This document shows positions 47,053 to 59,538 of a stretch of 64,000 nucleotides of DNA, one piece after another. This stretch comes from Bimuria novae-zelandiae CBS 107.79 (taxonomy: Eukaryota; Ascomycota; Dothideomycetes; Pleosporales; Didymosphaeriaceae). The stretch's first letter is position 1. Each line of letters starts with the position of its first letter. The notes below the pieces were generated by a model. It had not been told where the DNA came from, searched no databases, and worked only from the letters and a program-made list of their open reading frames with translations. The position numbers were made by a program, and so were the translations under genes. The stretch covers positions 1,632,910-1,696,909 of the forward strand of contig ML976657.1 in the NCBI GenBank assembly GCA_010015655.1. The letters are read 5' to 3'.

Positions 47053-48960
47053 CACCCCCCCAGCTGTAGTAGATACGAAAGCTGCCTATAGACCTATTAA
47101 TCTAGGTACATCTGTAAGACCTAGCTGCTTGATGAATTCGAGGTGTTTCTGTTTCGGTAATGCCTTGGTAAGGCCATCCGCTGGCATTTTATTCGTAGGT
47201 CTCCAACTGATCTGTAGTCTCCCTGCCTCAACTTCCTGCCGTATCCACATCTGATGAGTGTCTACATGGCGGAGTCTAGTCTGTAACCTATCCTCTGTTT
47301 TGACTGCGATGCCTACTGTCTGTTGATTATCACAGTATAGCGTAGGGACTATATCTGTATTGAATTTGACGTGTTCGAACATTCTGTTCCACCATTGTAG
47401 CTCTGTGCCAGCTGTTGATAGAGCGAGGAGCTCTGCCTCAGTAGTCGATTTGGTAACTGAACGTTGCAGAGTCGCTTTCCAATCAATGGGTAGGCCGTAG
47501 AGTTTGAATAGATATCCTTGCGAGCTGCGACGTGTTTCCTGATCGTCTGCAAATGCTGCATCTGATGCTCCATAGAATAGTGGCTCCTTACAGAGATATG
47601 TCGAGTTCTCCTGGTTTGATCTTGAGGCTAGTAGGCCTAGTCCTTTTGTCCCAATTAGGTAGCTCCACACATGCTCTGCTGCTCGAACATGACTCTGGCC
47701 TGGATTCTGGAGATGGGTTGCAAGAACTGAGTGCGATCGTGAGACGTCTGGACGTGTGTATGCTGCTAGATATCCTAGAGATCCGACCAGCTGCTGATAA
47801 TAGGTAGTTCTCTGAGCATCTGGCAGCCCCGTATTCGTAGATAGCTGGTTACTGACTAGAGGTACTGCAGGATAGCTTTTCTGACCCTGTCTCTGCAGTC
47901 TATGCTTGGCTGCAACTTTGTCAATAAATGAGTCCTGGCTAAGCCAGATTTTGCCGTTCTCCCAATCTCGTACGATTCGTATTCCTAGGAACCACCTAAG
48001 CTCTCCTAGTGAGCGTAGTTCGTACTGAGCTTTTAAACCTTGCTCGAACTGCCTGTGTGCTGCTAGGTTGTCTGGGTGTACAAGAACAACAATATCGTCG
48101 ACGTAGAAGAATACTATCAGGCTCTTGCTCGTGAATAGACAAGGAACATCCTTGATTGGATGGAGCCCTAGTTTGAGCAGCGTATTCTTGAGATGTTTGT
48201 ACCGGAGTAGAGGAGCGTCTTTGAGGCCATAGAGAGCCTTCTTCATCTCAAGTAGCTCACCTAGCTCGTGTGTAAAGCCTTCTGGTGTATAGGCGTAGAG
48301 CTGTCGATCTAGCGATGCATTAAGAAACGCGTTGACGATATCGTACTGATAGGCGTGCAGACCAAAAGCTGCTGCTAGGGCGACTAGGAAACGGAACACT
48401 CTTGCTGCTAGCGTAGCTGCATATGTGTCTCCCCATTCTTCTTGTAGATCACCTCTAACAACGAGTCTTGCCTTGAATTTGTACAGATATCCATCCTCAT
48501 CGAACTTGTAGGCGAATACCCACATCAATGGTAGAATCTCAGCTTGGGCGCTATGTCTGTCTACTGTAGTAGGCACGAAACAGCCCTTGCTACGACAGCT
48601 TTGAAGCTCTATTGCTGCTGCTTTTTGAAATTCAGCGCCGAAAGGATGCTTTTGGAGTTGTTTCCATCGCTTTGGTGGTGGTGGGAGCTGATCTCGATGT
48701 AGGCTTATCCTTGGTTGATCAGCTAGCATCTTGCTGCTGGTTGATTGCTGCATCGCTTCTATGAATGCAGTGTAGTATATGCGCGGTGTTCTGCGGGTTC
48801 TAGCCTCTGTGACGTTGCCAACATCAATCTGGCTACTTATTTCGTCCCGTCTGCTCGCGTTGTTGGATCGTCGATCTGGCGGCTCGTCCCCATGCTCTAA
48901 CTGATGCCAGCCTTTAGGTAGGCTGATGACTGCATCTAGCTGGTTTTGCTCATCTTAATC

Positions 48961-49014
48961 GTGTTGATCGTGTTGATCGTGTTGATCGTGTTGATCGTGT
49001 TGATCGTGTTGATC
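48961..49014 (-). repeat. six 9-bp units in C3 (Asp-Gln-His)
   Basis: GTGTTGATC six times on the plus strand. In the polyprotein it reads as (DQH)n between integrase and reverse transcriptase, a spacer without known function. The stop codon of C3 is directly after it. Confidence 0.95.
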
Positions 49015-49529
49015 GAGCGGTTCTGGGGTATCTCCTGGCGTAAGCATGCCGCTCGTGACTGGGTGCTCAGCTCTATCTGGCTTGCGGATTTGTTGCTGCT
49101 CAAGCTCCTGCTCAAGCTGCTGCTCGAGCTGCTGCTCTAGGTCATCCTCGTCTAGTGTTGCTTCGCGTGATCGAGTGATTGCTTGACTGATTCCCTGACT
49201 CTCCTCAAGCTGCTGCTCGAGTTCTAGATCATCCAGCTTGTGCTCCTCGATATCTAGGGTCGTCGCTGCTTGACGTAGGATCTGCTTATCAGGATATTCG
49301 TGATCGTCTTTGTACGATTCTGACGGTACGAGAACAACATCTCTGGTCCTGATTATCCTGCCTAGCGCTGGCATCCAGATGCGATAGATATTCGTCGAGT
49401 CGTACCCTACCAGGTGTCCGATTAGAGCTCGAGATTGCATCTTTTCTCCGCGCGGTATATGCTGATCTAGGATATATGCTTGAGCGCCTATAATGCTGAG
49501 GTGAGCGACTGACGGTTTGACGCCTCGAA

Positions 49530-52500
49530 CAGTGATGTTCACGGATGGATTGGATATCCATCCATGCAAAATCCACAAAATCCATGGAAATCTAATCCAT
49601 CCGTTTTAAGCTTATTATGTTCCACTATTAGACGCTACAGATGTCGCAAAAGCTTATTCTAGCGTTCAGTATTAAGTATATCCATCTTAATAGCTATTTT
49701 AGTATTAAGAATCATTACTTTAGCCACGCAGGCGCTCGAACTAGATAACACATTAACACCCTATTAATAATATAGCAGAAATAGATTAATAAAGTACCTT
49801 AGTATTTTAATATAGGAGAAAAGAGCACTATAAAAAACAGCGCGTAAAGTTCTAGTCTAATATCTCCTTATCTATATTATCTAATTTGTCCAAGTCCTCT
49901 ATAAAGTTATTACTAATCTTAATTAATCCTGCCCTCTCCCATGAAGCCATACACTCGTGATGCCCTATAATATCGTCACTAAGACAATTACAGGGCTTTG
50001 TAATAAGGTTACCTGCGCCGCTAAAAGCTCTCTTAGGTCTATTGCTTATAGGCATAGCAGAAAGTACGTTAAGAGCTATCTAAAATACTCTTAGCTAGCG
50101 TTGTTGTTACTTATCCTGTTGCTACTAAATAAAGGGAGGAATATTAATAGCAAACTAAGAAAGCTTAAAGTACTTTACTAACTTATTGCTATCTACCTGT
50201 TATTTCTTATTTGCCTTTACTTAACCTTTTCGCGCAAAGGTCTCCCATCTTAAAAGCGCTTAGGTAGTCTTAAAAGAAGATAGGTCTATCTCCTATTAGT
50301 TAAGTATTATTCTATCCTTATAATTACAGTTATATAGCTCTTCGATCCATCCTTGTGCGATACCTGGCCAAGTTAGATGCTCTATTGCCTATTAAGAACG
50401 GATGTAATCCATGCCCCGGGTAGGATCTAAGACGATTGCCACCGTGTAGGCCGGAGACTCTGTAAACAAGGTGTAGTACTTCGATGCCGTCTCCCAGCCT
50501 TTGTAAAGACGCTGTTTAAGCTAGATATCTCTATCTATTCGTGCTTAAAGTTCTTAAGCTTTAAGGTCCGTTAGGAAATCGTCTAGCGAAGTGTATAACT
50601 ATCTAATATTACTATACTCTTAAGGATTGTTATTACTATTACTAAGATAACCTTAGAAGCGTAAAGTAAGCTTGTTTAGAGGTTTAAGAAGCTTAAGATT
50701 CTCCTTTAAGTACTACTACTTAGCTATAGAAAGACAGAGATCTAGTTAATAGTAGCTAATAGATTAACTTTGCTAGCTACCACTTTGCCGTTGCAATCTA
50801 ATATTATTAAGAGACCGTAATTTATCTCTATAAAAGTTGTTAAGCGCCTCTTTAAGCACTACAGCTCGCTTAATTATTAGGTATATAAAATTCTAGCAGG
50901 TAGCGTTACTAAGTATTAACTGCAAAGGTCTTATAAGGCTATCCGATCGCACCTATCCAGGATAAACTTCTTAAGTAGTAATGAACCTGGCGTTTCTTAA
51001 GGTGTTTTTCCTAATCTATTTAATAATATTACGAAGCTTTCTAACAGTCCTATAAGCTTTATATTACTTAAAAAATGCCACCTCCTCTGCCTAAGTTAGG
51101 CTACTAATATTAGCTCCGAACATTAGCGCTTTCGCAATAAGGTTAAAGATATGCCCTATACACCTTATACGCTACTACTTAGGGTTAAAGTTAAGCTAAT
51201 TCTCCCTAAAAATCTCCCCTAGAGCGTCTATTGCTATATTATTAGCTACGGCGTTGTTAGAGGTAAGATATCCTACGCGGTCTTAAAGCCCCTAGTAGGA
51301 GATAACCCCCTATAGTAATGCCGCAATATTTCTACTAGTATAGGCATCTTTTATAGCTTTAAAAGTAAGGAGAAGGTTTCGTAAATTACCTTTCTTATTA
51401 AGAAACTATGCGACAACACTATTGTACGACTTATTATTACTAGAAGTCTATAAGTTAAAGGCTAGGTGAATCTTCGTAATAGCTTGGTCCAGGTGGGCAG
51501 CAACCACATCCTTCGAACGTGCGTACTCCACGGAGATCCTACGCCTTATTGTATTGCGAGATGGGATTGCGCGAGGCATCTTTGTAGCTGAATTAAGATA
51601 CTAAAACACCTTACGGAGCTCCTTAGCATCTAGCTTAACGAAGGGGATCCTGCTCATAATAATCTATCTAACTAAAAGTTAATAGAACTTATTAACGTTA
51701 AAGGAAGACGCTATAGCATTAATAGTAGTTAAATCTTCTAAAGAAGATGTATTAAGCGCGAACTAATCTATCTTATCCTGCCTTATAAAGGGCTGATAAT
51801 TTAGATTAAAGATCTTATGTTTCTTAAGATGGATAGTAACTAACCTATACCCCTTTCTTATATTAAGGATCTTCGCCTTAAAGTAGTTAATATAGCATGG
51901 TTTATATAAGAAGAACTAAGTAAATGTCTTCTTATTCGTGCTTTTAAGTAGGACGCCGTACTTCTAGATCTATAAATTAAGCCTCCCTTTAGGATCGTAT
52001 ACCTTAGTATAAGTGTTAAACGCCTAGTTATTAGTAAGGTTAACCTAAAAGTAATTAAAGCTTAATATTTTAATCTCGCGGCGTCTTGTGGCATGTACAG
52101 AGTCTCTAGCTAATACTAATTAAATTAGGGTAGTATGTTACGAAGTTAATTCTGATGCCTCTAATTAAGAATTAAGCTAATTATTAACACTAGTATCTAC
52201 AGTAACGGGGTTAGTAATAGAGCCACAAACATCGTTAATAGACATACTAAGTAACTATAAGTTTATACCGTACGTACTGCTACTCTACTGGCTACTTTAA
52301 GTTAATAGAACGGATAGTTATAAGGAGCCCTGTAAGTCCGGCACTAACGCCACTTCTAGCGCCTAGACACGCTTACGGGTTTGCAACAACGTAGAATTTA
52401 ACTTAATCTATCGTTTTACCCCTTTAATAGGCGTCTTAATAGCCTCTAAAGCTTCTATAATTATTAGCGTAGGTAGGGAGATACTAGGTGGCTCTAAAGA

Positions 52501-52897
52501 GGTCCTTATGCGTTAGTGCCATAGGCGCTTGCTATCTAACTAAAGGCGCATTTTAATAGATAATTAAATAATTAGTAAAGATAAGTCGCGGGATTTAAGA
52601 AAATACTAAATAAAAGCAGCTTTAACTATTTTAGAGCTATTAAATAGGTGTTATAGAAGTTTCGTTAAACTAGGTAAAGTTAAGTTTAGATATTGCAATT
52701 TTTTAGGTCGCTTGCCTTAACAAGCTATAGGAAAACTATTAGACGACGAAACCACTAATTTAATACCTTAATTAGGTCTAGACGACGCCTAATTAGGTAT
52801 AGAATAATCTACGTGGATAGATTGGATTTCCATGGGCTGTTTGGATTGGATGGATATGGATGGATTCGTTAATCCAATCCATCCATGGACATCACTG
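49530..52897 (-). mobile_element. hAT-superfamily DNA transposon in C3, RIPed
   Basis: 3.37 kb. The ends, CAGTGATGTTCACGGATGG at left and the complement of CAGTGATGTCCATGGATGG at right, are inverted repeats; the 8-bp duplication GCCTCGAA (49522-49529, 52898-52905) is the hAT length. Repeated GGATGG/GGATTGG motifs fill both subterminal parts. The minus strand at 49852-50055 keeps the hAT C-terminal dimerisation region: KRAFSGAGNLITKPCNCL and SWERAGLIKI. The rest of the transposase is destroyed by RIP. The host C3 is almost un-RIPed. Confidence 0.93.
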
Positions 52898-55504
52898 GCC
52901 TCGAACGATCTCATATGGCGTGCGCCAGCCTAGAGCTTCAGTAGGTGTACGATTGAGCAGATATATTGCAGACATAGCACATTCGTTAGACAGCTCCATC
53001 GGCAGGCCTGCATCAATCCTGATTGCTCGGCCTCGTACGATGATTACATGTCCAGCTTTCTCTGTCTGTCCGTTCTGCTCCTCTGTATACTCAGCTCGAA
53101 ATTCCACTGCGATGCCTAGATCCTTGAAAGTCTCTAGGAGCTCTGAGTATCCTCGCTCGCTGTCAAGTCTCACTACTGCGACCTGTGCATTGAACTGAGT
53201 CTTCAGCTTGACTAGCAGTCTCTGTATAGCGCGTCGTAGTGTAGCTGCATTCTTGTTTGGTAGGGAGCAGGCTTCGTGCCACTTGCTATTCTGACATACT
53301 GCATGGAACAGCCACATATCTCCATTGTAGCATCGCTCGCTACGCTCGCGGAGTTGTATCAGATCTATCCCTAGTCGATAGAATGGACGCTGTGCTGGTT
53401 CTTGAGGAGCTCTTCTGCTTACTAGCTTGTGAAGCTTTGCCTGAATGCAGGTCTTGCACTCTGTCCACTTTGGAACACTATTAGTGCCTTGCGGCTGCTG
53501 CTTATCCTGCTGCTGCTGCTCATCCTGCTGCTGTTGCGATGGCTGCTTAATTAATTTCAGCCCTTCAACATGCTCTGGCAGATGAGCAATTGCCTTCTTG
53601 CTAGCATGACCAAACATCCTATGAGCCTCGATTGGTGTGATCTCTAGAGGTTTTCGAGGTGCGTACGATGGCCTAGGCCTGTACTGCGCGGCGTAGACTG
53701 ATAGTGATGGCCGATCGCTTTCCTCTGCATCTATCAACCAGTGGCCAGTCGTGCGTCTCAGCTTGCAGATAACATTTGATGGCTCTTTCTGATAGAGACA
53801 ATCTCTGCCTGAGTCGAAATGGATCCCTACTGTACTGCATCGCGATAGACTAACGACGCTCGTGAACAGCTCTGGGATGTATGCTACGTACGACAGCAGG
53901 ATCGTGTCGATGCCAGTAGGCGTCTGTACTTGTAGCTTGACTTCTCCCCATTCTTGAATTGGGAGTAGCTGGCCTCCTGCGTACACATAGTCGTCCGACC
54001 CAGGTGATGCAGTTGTTTTCCAATTATGCGACTTGCTATTGGCTACGTGCGTATTCGAGCCAGGATCGATAATCCATCTATTGAGTAGCGATGGGTCCTC
54101 CTGCTGTTCAGTCTGTACAGCTCCCAACTGTAGGGCTGCTGTTGCTACATGACCTGTTGGCTGACGCCCGTTATCCCACATCTTGGCTGTATTTGAAGTG
54201 GTCCCTGTGGCTGCGATAGCTGTCTTTGACCCTAGCTTCTTCTCCACATTGTGAAGCACTCTAACTCTGGGTATTTTCTGCGTACGAAGCTCCTGAAACT
54301 TCTGCTCAACATCGTAATCTGGCTGCCAGCCTTGTGAGCGTAGAGCTTGGTTCACATATGGGCATTGCTCAAACTTGTGATTCTCTCCACAAATGCAGAC
54401 AATCGATTTGCTGCGCCGTGACCCTTGGTTGTTTGTTGTTGGCGTTGTCTGCTGAGTCGACTGATCTCCCTGAGATGTCTGAGACGGTTGTGCGATGCTA
54501 AGTGTCGCAAATGTCCCTAGCCCTGATGCAATGGGCCTAGTGCGACAATAGTACGACGTGTATTGCGCCACAAGGTCTGAGATGCTCGTATACTGCTGAT
54601 CATTTGCTTCAGCTTTAATGAGTTGCGAAAGCTCATTTGCTGACCAGCTATCGTCCAAGCTTTTTACTGCTAGGATGAAATCCTGCTGTGCTCGGTTCCC
54701 TTGCACCTCAGGCATTTGAGCCTGGGTCATAACACGAGTTGTTTCAAGCCATTCCTCAAACCAGGTATCGAGGTTCCCTTTTCTTGGCCGTGTCTTTAGA
54801 GTCTGGTAACGAGCTTGAAGCTGCATGCTGCGCTCTGCTTTGCTGGGGCAAAGGTGCTTCTTGAGGGTCCGCAATCGATCGTGGGCGCTCGTACAGTCTG
54901 CGATCAGATGAATGTGTCGAGCTGCAATCGTCCTGGATATCTCCTGCGTGAACTCCCTGAGAGCCTTCTCTTTCTGCAACCATCGTGCCTCAGTGCGACT
55001 GTACGTCCTGTACCATGCTTCATATCTTGCCAGCTCTTGATCAGTTAGATCCATGATATCCACTTCAGCAACGCTCTCTGTGGTATGGAAATCCCTATAT
55101 TGCTTTTCGATCGGCTTCTCAGCGTCTAGTCGAGCAACTAGATCCTCGCTGGTATCTGGATCCACGTATTTCCAGAGTTGGTTCCTGTCCGCGCTATCCT
55201 TACGTAGGAACAGCCACTGCGTCCAGTGCTCTGGCTTATCTAGTATAATCGTGGTCTTAGTGATGAGCAGATCGGATTCTGCCATCTTGTAGCTTTCACG
55301 GTGCTACGCCGCTTTGCGTACTGTATCGCGTTGATCTGTCGAGGTCCTTGCTGAGACTAGGACTGAGCTCTATGGCTTCCTAGCTAGTCTAGCGACGTCG
55401 AAGTGACTATGAGAGGTCTTGATGAACGAGATACAACTGACTAGACCCTGCAAAGATAGGTCCTAGTCTATTTGTGGTGAACGCAGCGATTGATGAAGGC
55501 TTCC

Positions 55505-55515
55505 GGGCTCATAAC
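55505..55515 (-). promoter_or_regulatory. primer-binding site of C3, initiator tRNA-Met half
   Basis: On the minus strand GTTATGAGCCC follows the 5' LTR without a gap. It is complementary to GGGCTCATAAC, the anticodon stem-loop of fungal initiator tRNA-Met. Copia of Drosophila and yeast Ty5 use such an internal half-tRNA primer. Confidence 0.7.
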
Positions 55516-56070
55516 TGTCAGAGCAAAGAGGCTCTGAGAAAGGGAATGTTATGAGGCTCTCACACCTTGTTCCGATCCGGGTTAGGGCGGTAAGGTATCG
55601 TGGTGCCTTACGGATTGTTTAATAGTACAAGTTAATGCGACACTTAGCGCGAGGCTAAATAATTTAATCTTATAATAAAATAAGATAACTATTAGTTTAT
55701 ATAGGAGAACGTACCCGCACAGAAGATATATAAGTTAACTATAAAAAGTATAATAAAGGAAACTATCTTATATATATATCCGCGTGCTTAGTTACTTAGT
55801 ACTACTAATTAACTAAGTAGTTACGTGCCTTGCTTCGTTGCTTAGTACTACTAATTAACTAAGTAGTTACGTGACCTTAAGGTTAGCTCCTTAGCGCACT
55901 TATTAACCCGTTCCTCGGTCGCCTGTCCTTATAAGCGCCCATCCCCCCATTATCCTGTTCTGGTTCGTAACAGGGAAGGAACTGCGTTGATTGTAGAGTA
56001 ACGAGAGACTGACAGACTATATACTCTGGGACCTGCCAAGGAGCTAACCATGAATATCCTAGCCGTAACA
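55516..56070 (-). repeat. 5' LTR of Copia C3, split by a solo LTR
   Basis: Two parts, 55516-55546 and 55978-56070 (31 + 93 = 124 bp), are separated by the Gypsy solo LTR at 55547-55972 and its second target copy GGGAA (55973-55977). Removing these 431 bp restores 124 bp colinear with 46929-47052. Confidence 0.92.
55547..55972 (-). repeat. solo LTR of the G2 Gypsy family, in C3 LTR, not RIPed
   Basis: 426 bp, TGTTATGAGGC to GGTTCGTAACA, reverse in orientation to G2, with the duplication GGGAA (55542-55546, 55973-55977). It keeps GC-rich parts that are RIPed in the G1 and G2 LTRs and is about 43 bp shorter; it has two of the three internal repeats. Confidence 0.92.
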
Positions 56071-59000
56071 GAATATAAGGAATTCGTAGACCTGTTTAAG
56101 GAACACGACGAGACTGTCCTACCTAAATATAAAAAGTAGGATTATGAGATACCACTAGTAAAAGAAGCCAAGCTATAGCTAGAACGCCTAAGGCCCCTTA
56201 CCTACGAACAAGAAAAAGAGTTAAAAGAGCTAATATAGAAGAATCTACGCTTAGAAAAATAGTAGCCTAGTTAGAGCCCTGCGGCCTTCCCTATACTCTT
56301 TATTCGTAAGAAGAATAGCAGGTTGCGACTCTGCGTAGATTATAGATAGCTAAATGCTATAACTATTAAAAACCGCTATCTGTTACCTTTAATAACGGAG
56401 CTTATAGATCCACTCCAAGGAGCTAAGTAGTTTACGAAATTTAACGTCTAGAATAGATTCTATAGGATTTAAATAGTAAAAGGTTATAAGTGAAAAATAG
56501 CTTTCTGCACGCGATATAGCCTTTTTAAGTATATAATTATACTAATAGGGCTAACTAACGCACTAGCAACTTTTTAGGAACTAATAAATTAAGTATTATA
56601 TAAATACATAGACGTATTCTGCACGGCATACCTCGATGATATATTAATATACTTAAGTAGAACACTAGAAGAACATAAGGAACATGTTCGCAAGGTGTTG
56701 CAAAAACTATAAGAGCATAGATTGCTCCTACACCCCAAGAAATATAAATTCCATGTCACGGAAACGGAATATCTGGGATTCGTGATATCCCGAGAAGGCG
56801 TTAAAATAGACTTAAAGAAAATTACAATAATAGAAGAATAGCTACTACTAGAATTAGTAAAGAATATCTAATTCTTTTTAGGCTTTACTAACTTCTATTA
56901 TAAATTTATTAGGAACTACTTAAAGGTTACCGCTCTACTAACAGAACTTACGAAGACAGGAAGATAGCGACCTCTATAGGAAATAAAAAAGGAAGCTTTT
57001 AAATAACTAAAGCGCCTATTTCTAATAGCACCCCTACTATAGATATACGACCCGGAGCGGCAACACTATATCTACACAGACGTATCGGGTTATGCGTTAG
57101 GGGCCGTACTACTATAAGAATATAATAACTAAAAATAGAGACTAGTCTTTTACCACGTAAGAAAGCTCTTAGGAGCAAAGCTTAACTATAAAATCTACGA
57201 TAAGGAATTACTAGCTATTATTAACTATTTTAAGTAATAGGAAGCACAACTTAAGGGAGCTAAATATTAGATAAAAGTATTCTCTAATTACTTTAATTTA
57301 ACCCGCTTTACGACGACTAAGAAGCTTAATCGGCGACAGGCTAGATAGTCTAAATAGATAGCAGAATTCGACTTCCGCATCACGCATTTGCCAGGAAACG
57401 TAAACGCTGTAGCAGACGCCCTAAGTAGACAATTAGACCTTGTAGAAGAAGGCAACGGTGGTAACTATATTATAATCTTAACATATATAAAGGATAGAAC
57501 CCTCTGCTATAATAAGATATAACTTGTGCCAGCACTGGAAGTGCGACGCGTAGACTTAACCTATCACGAACTAGTCATGGGTGGGATATAGGATTACAAA
57601 AGGCTTACAAACGAGGATCGCTAAGCGTATAATCTCTACTAAGCTACAAAATTAACGGCACGGGACTATTAAAACTATATTTAGATTAGTAAGCAGATAG
57701 CTCTGCTGCTAATTAAAAAGTTATATAAAAATAAGAATTAGGGATACCTAAGGATTGCCAAAATAACGCGTTAAATCGCGAACAAATATACTATCCCTAG
57801 GCTACGCCAGGCAGTATAGAAGATTTTAGGTAACTATTTGGTCTGTTATAAGAATAAGCCTAAGAGATATAAGCCCTATGGCCTCTTACAGCCACTAAAG
57901 CCGCCCCTAAGACTATAGTTAAGCGTAACTATAGACTTTATTGTAAAGTTACTAGCATTACTAGTACCAAGGAACAAGAATCTTTATAACTTAATTTTAG
58001 TTATAATCTATTAACTTACTAAGGAGTTAAGGTTTATGCTAATTAGAGAAGCTATATTAGCAAAGAAATTAGCCTATATAATAAAGCAAGAACTAATATT
58101 ATAGGTTAAACAACCTAATAAGTTTATTACAGACAGGGCCAAGATATTCACATTATTATACTAGACCACGTTTATAGCTAAATTAGGGATTAAGTATAAG
58201 CTCACAACGAGCTTCTACTTTAAGATAGATAGCTAAACTAAGTAAATAAACTAAACGTTAGAATAATATCTCTAGATATATATAAATAAGCTTTAAAATA
58301 ATTAGGTTAAGCTGTTGCTAACAGCTTAGCTAGCATATAATAGCACAAGATCGGCAACTATAGGATACTCGCCATATTACGCCAACCATAGATATAAGCC
58401 AATGACTTACTAGGATTTATTAGACATCCAGAGTATTGCGAAGGACGCAGTTAACAAAGCTAAACTTATATAAGATCTATATAAAACACTACACGAGAAT
58501 ATCGCGTGGCGTAATAAATAAATAGCGTAATAGGCAAATAAGAAAAGGATTATAGAACTAACTTTTAAGAAAGAGGATAGAGTCCTCCTCTCGCGAAATT
58601 TTTTTAAAATAATAAGGCTAAGTAAAAAACTAGATAACCTTTAAAAGAAATTATTTAAAATTTAAGAGGTTAGAAGACTAGTTAATTTTAAACTATAGTT
58701 ACCTATAAATACATGGATCTACCTAGTCTTCTACAAGTTATTATTAGAACTAGCACCACCAAACGCCAAACTAGAAATATAACTTAAACTTAAGAACGAG
58801 GAATACGAGGTTAAAGTAATTAAGGATCTATAAAAGATTAGGCGTCAGTACAAGTACCTGGTGAAGTAGGAAGGATGGCCAGAAAGCCACAACACGTAGG
58901 AACTAGCGAGGAACCTTACTAACTGCAAAGAGGCCTTAGAGAAGTTCCACAAGGGGCATCCTAAGACCCCACGTCCGAGGCGGACCTAGGACGACAAAGG

Positions 59001-59538
59001 CGCCGGGTTGTCCCAGAAATCAAGGGGGAGTTCTTCCGCAGCCAACCAGACACAGGGAGTCAGCTCGACCGGGCCATTTGGCTAAGCAGGCTAAGGAGGG
59101 TCCTCCTCTAGTTCCTCTAAAGCAGCGCTTTTAATAGTAATTACTTTCTTAGCACGCTTCGCGTTTAAAGCTAATTATTTAGCTAAATACTCTTCTTTCG
59201 CACGCGTTACGCGTATTACTTTAAATACTATATTATATTTTTTTTACGCCTCTAGAATTTACGTATCTAATTTTTACTTCTTAGTAACTAAATAAGAAAA
59301 CTTATTATAAGTAATAGCCACGTTATACTTCGCGCCTCTTTTTACGCATTTACTATATTTTCCTAAATAAATTAACACCTTACAGACTCGCGAATAGGTC
59401 TTATAATTAAAACACTTTAATACTATAATGCTTCTGTACGCCTCGATGGCGGAGACAAGTTTATAATAATAATAAGTACTAATTATTTAGTTAGCAGGCA
59501 TAGTTCTTCGCGGACAAAGACTAGGAAGGGAGGGATAA

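Larger units (their letters stand above)
47086..55285 (-). pseudogene. Copia C3 Gag-Pol polyprotein, one stop and one hAT insertion
   Basis: The two coding parts, 55285-52898 and 49521-47086, join in frame once the hAT element and one target copy are removed; together 1608 codons. In order: Gag-like region, a CCHC-type knuckle CICGENHKFEQC (~297-308), protease RWIIDPGSNTHV (Asp407), integrase zinc site (His555, His560, Cys610, Cys613) and triad about Asp641, Asp708, Glu742, then reverse transcriptase (YVDD box in FFYVDDIVVL), and RNase H (YGASDAAFADD; LYCDNQQTVG). One nonsense codon, TAA at 48955-48957, follows a (Asp-Gln-His)6 repeat and is a C-to-T change of Gln. Apart from this and the insertion all motifs are preserved. 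The start ATG is 230 bp from the LTR. Confidence 0.92.
46929..56070 (-). mobile_element. Copia LTR retrotransposon C3, nearly intact coding
   Basis: The element lies on the minus strand with LTRs of 124 bp and the duplication GAATA (46924-46928, 56071-56075) in G2. From its 5' end: LTR 56070-55516 (interrupted by a solo LTR), primer-binding site, one long polyprotein, polypurine tract at 47053-47066, LTR 47052-46929. Composition is normal, unlike all DNA around it. Without its two insertions it is about 5.3 kb, a normal Copia size. An hAT element splits the integrase region. Confidence 0.93.

Noticed and set aside
48961..49014. tandem repeat considered as a CRISPR-like array
   Set aside because: Nine-bp units without spacers inside a retrotransposon polyprotein; CRISPR arrays are not expected in a fungal genome.
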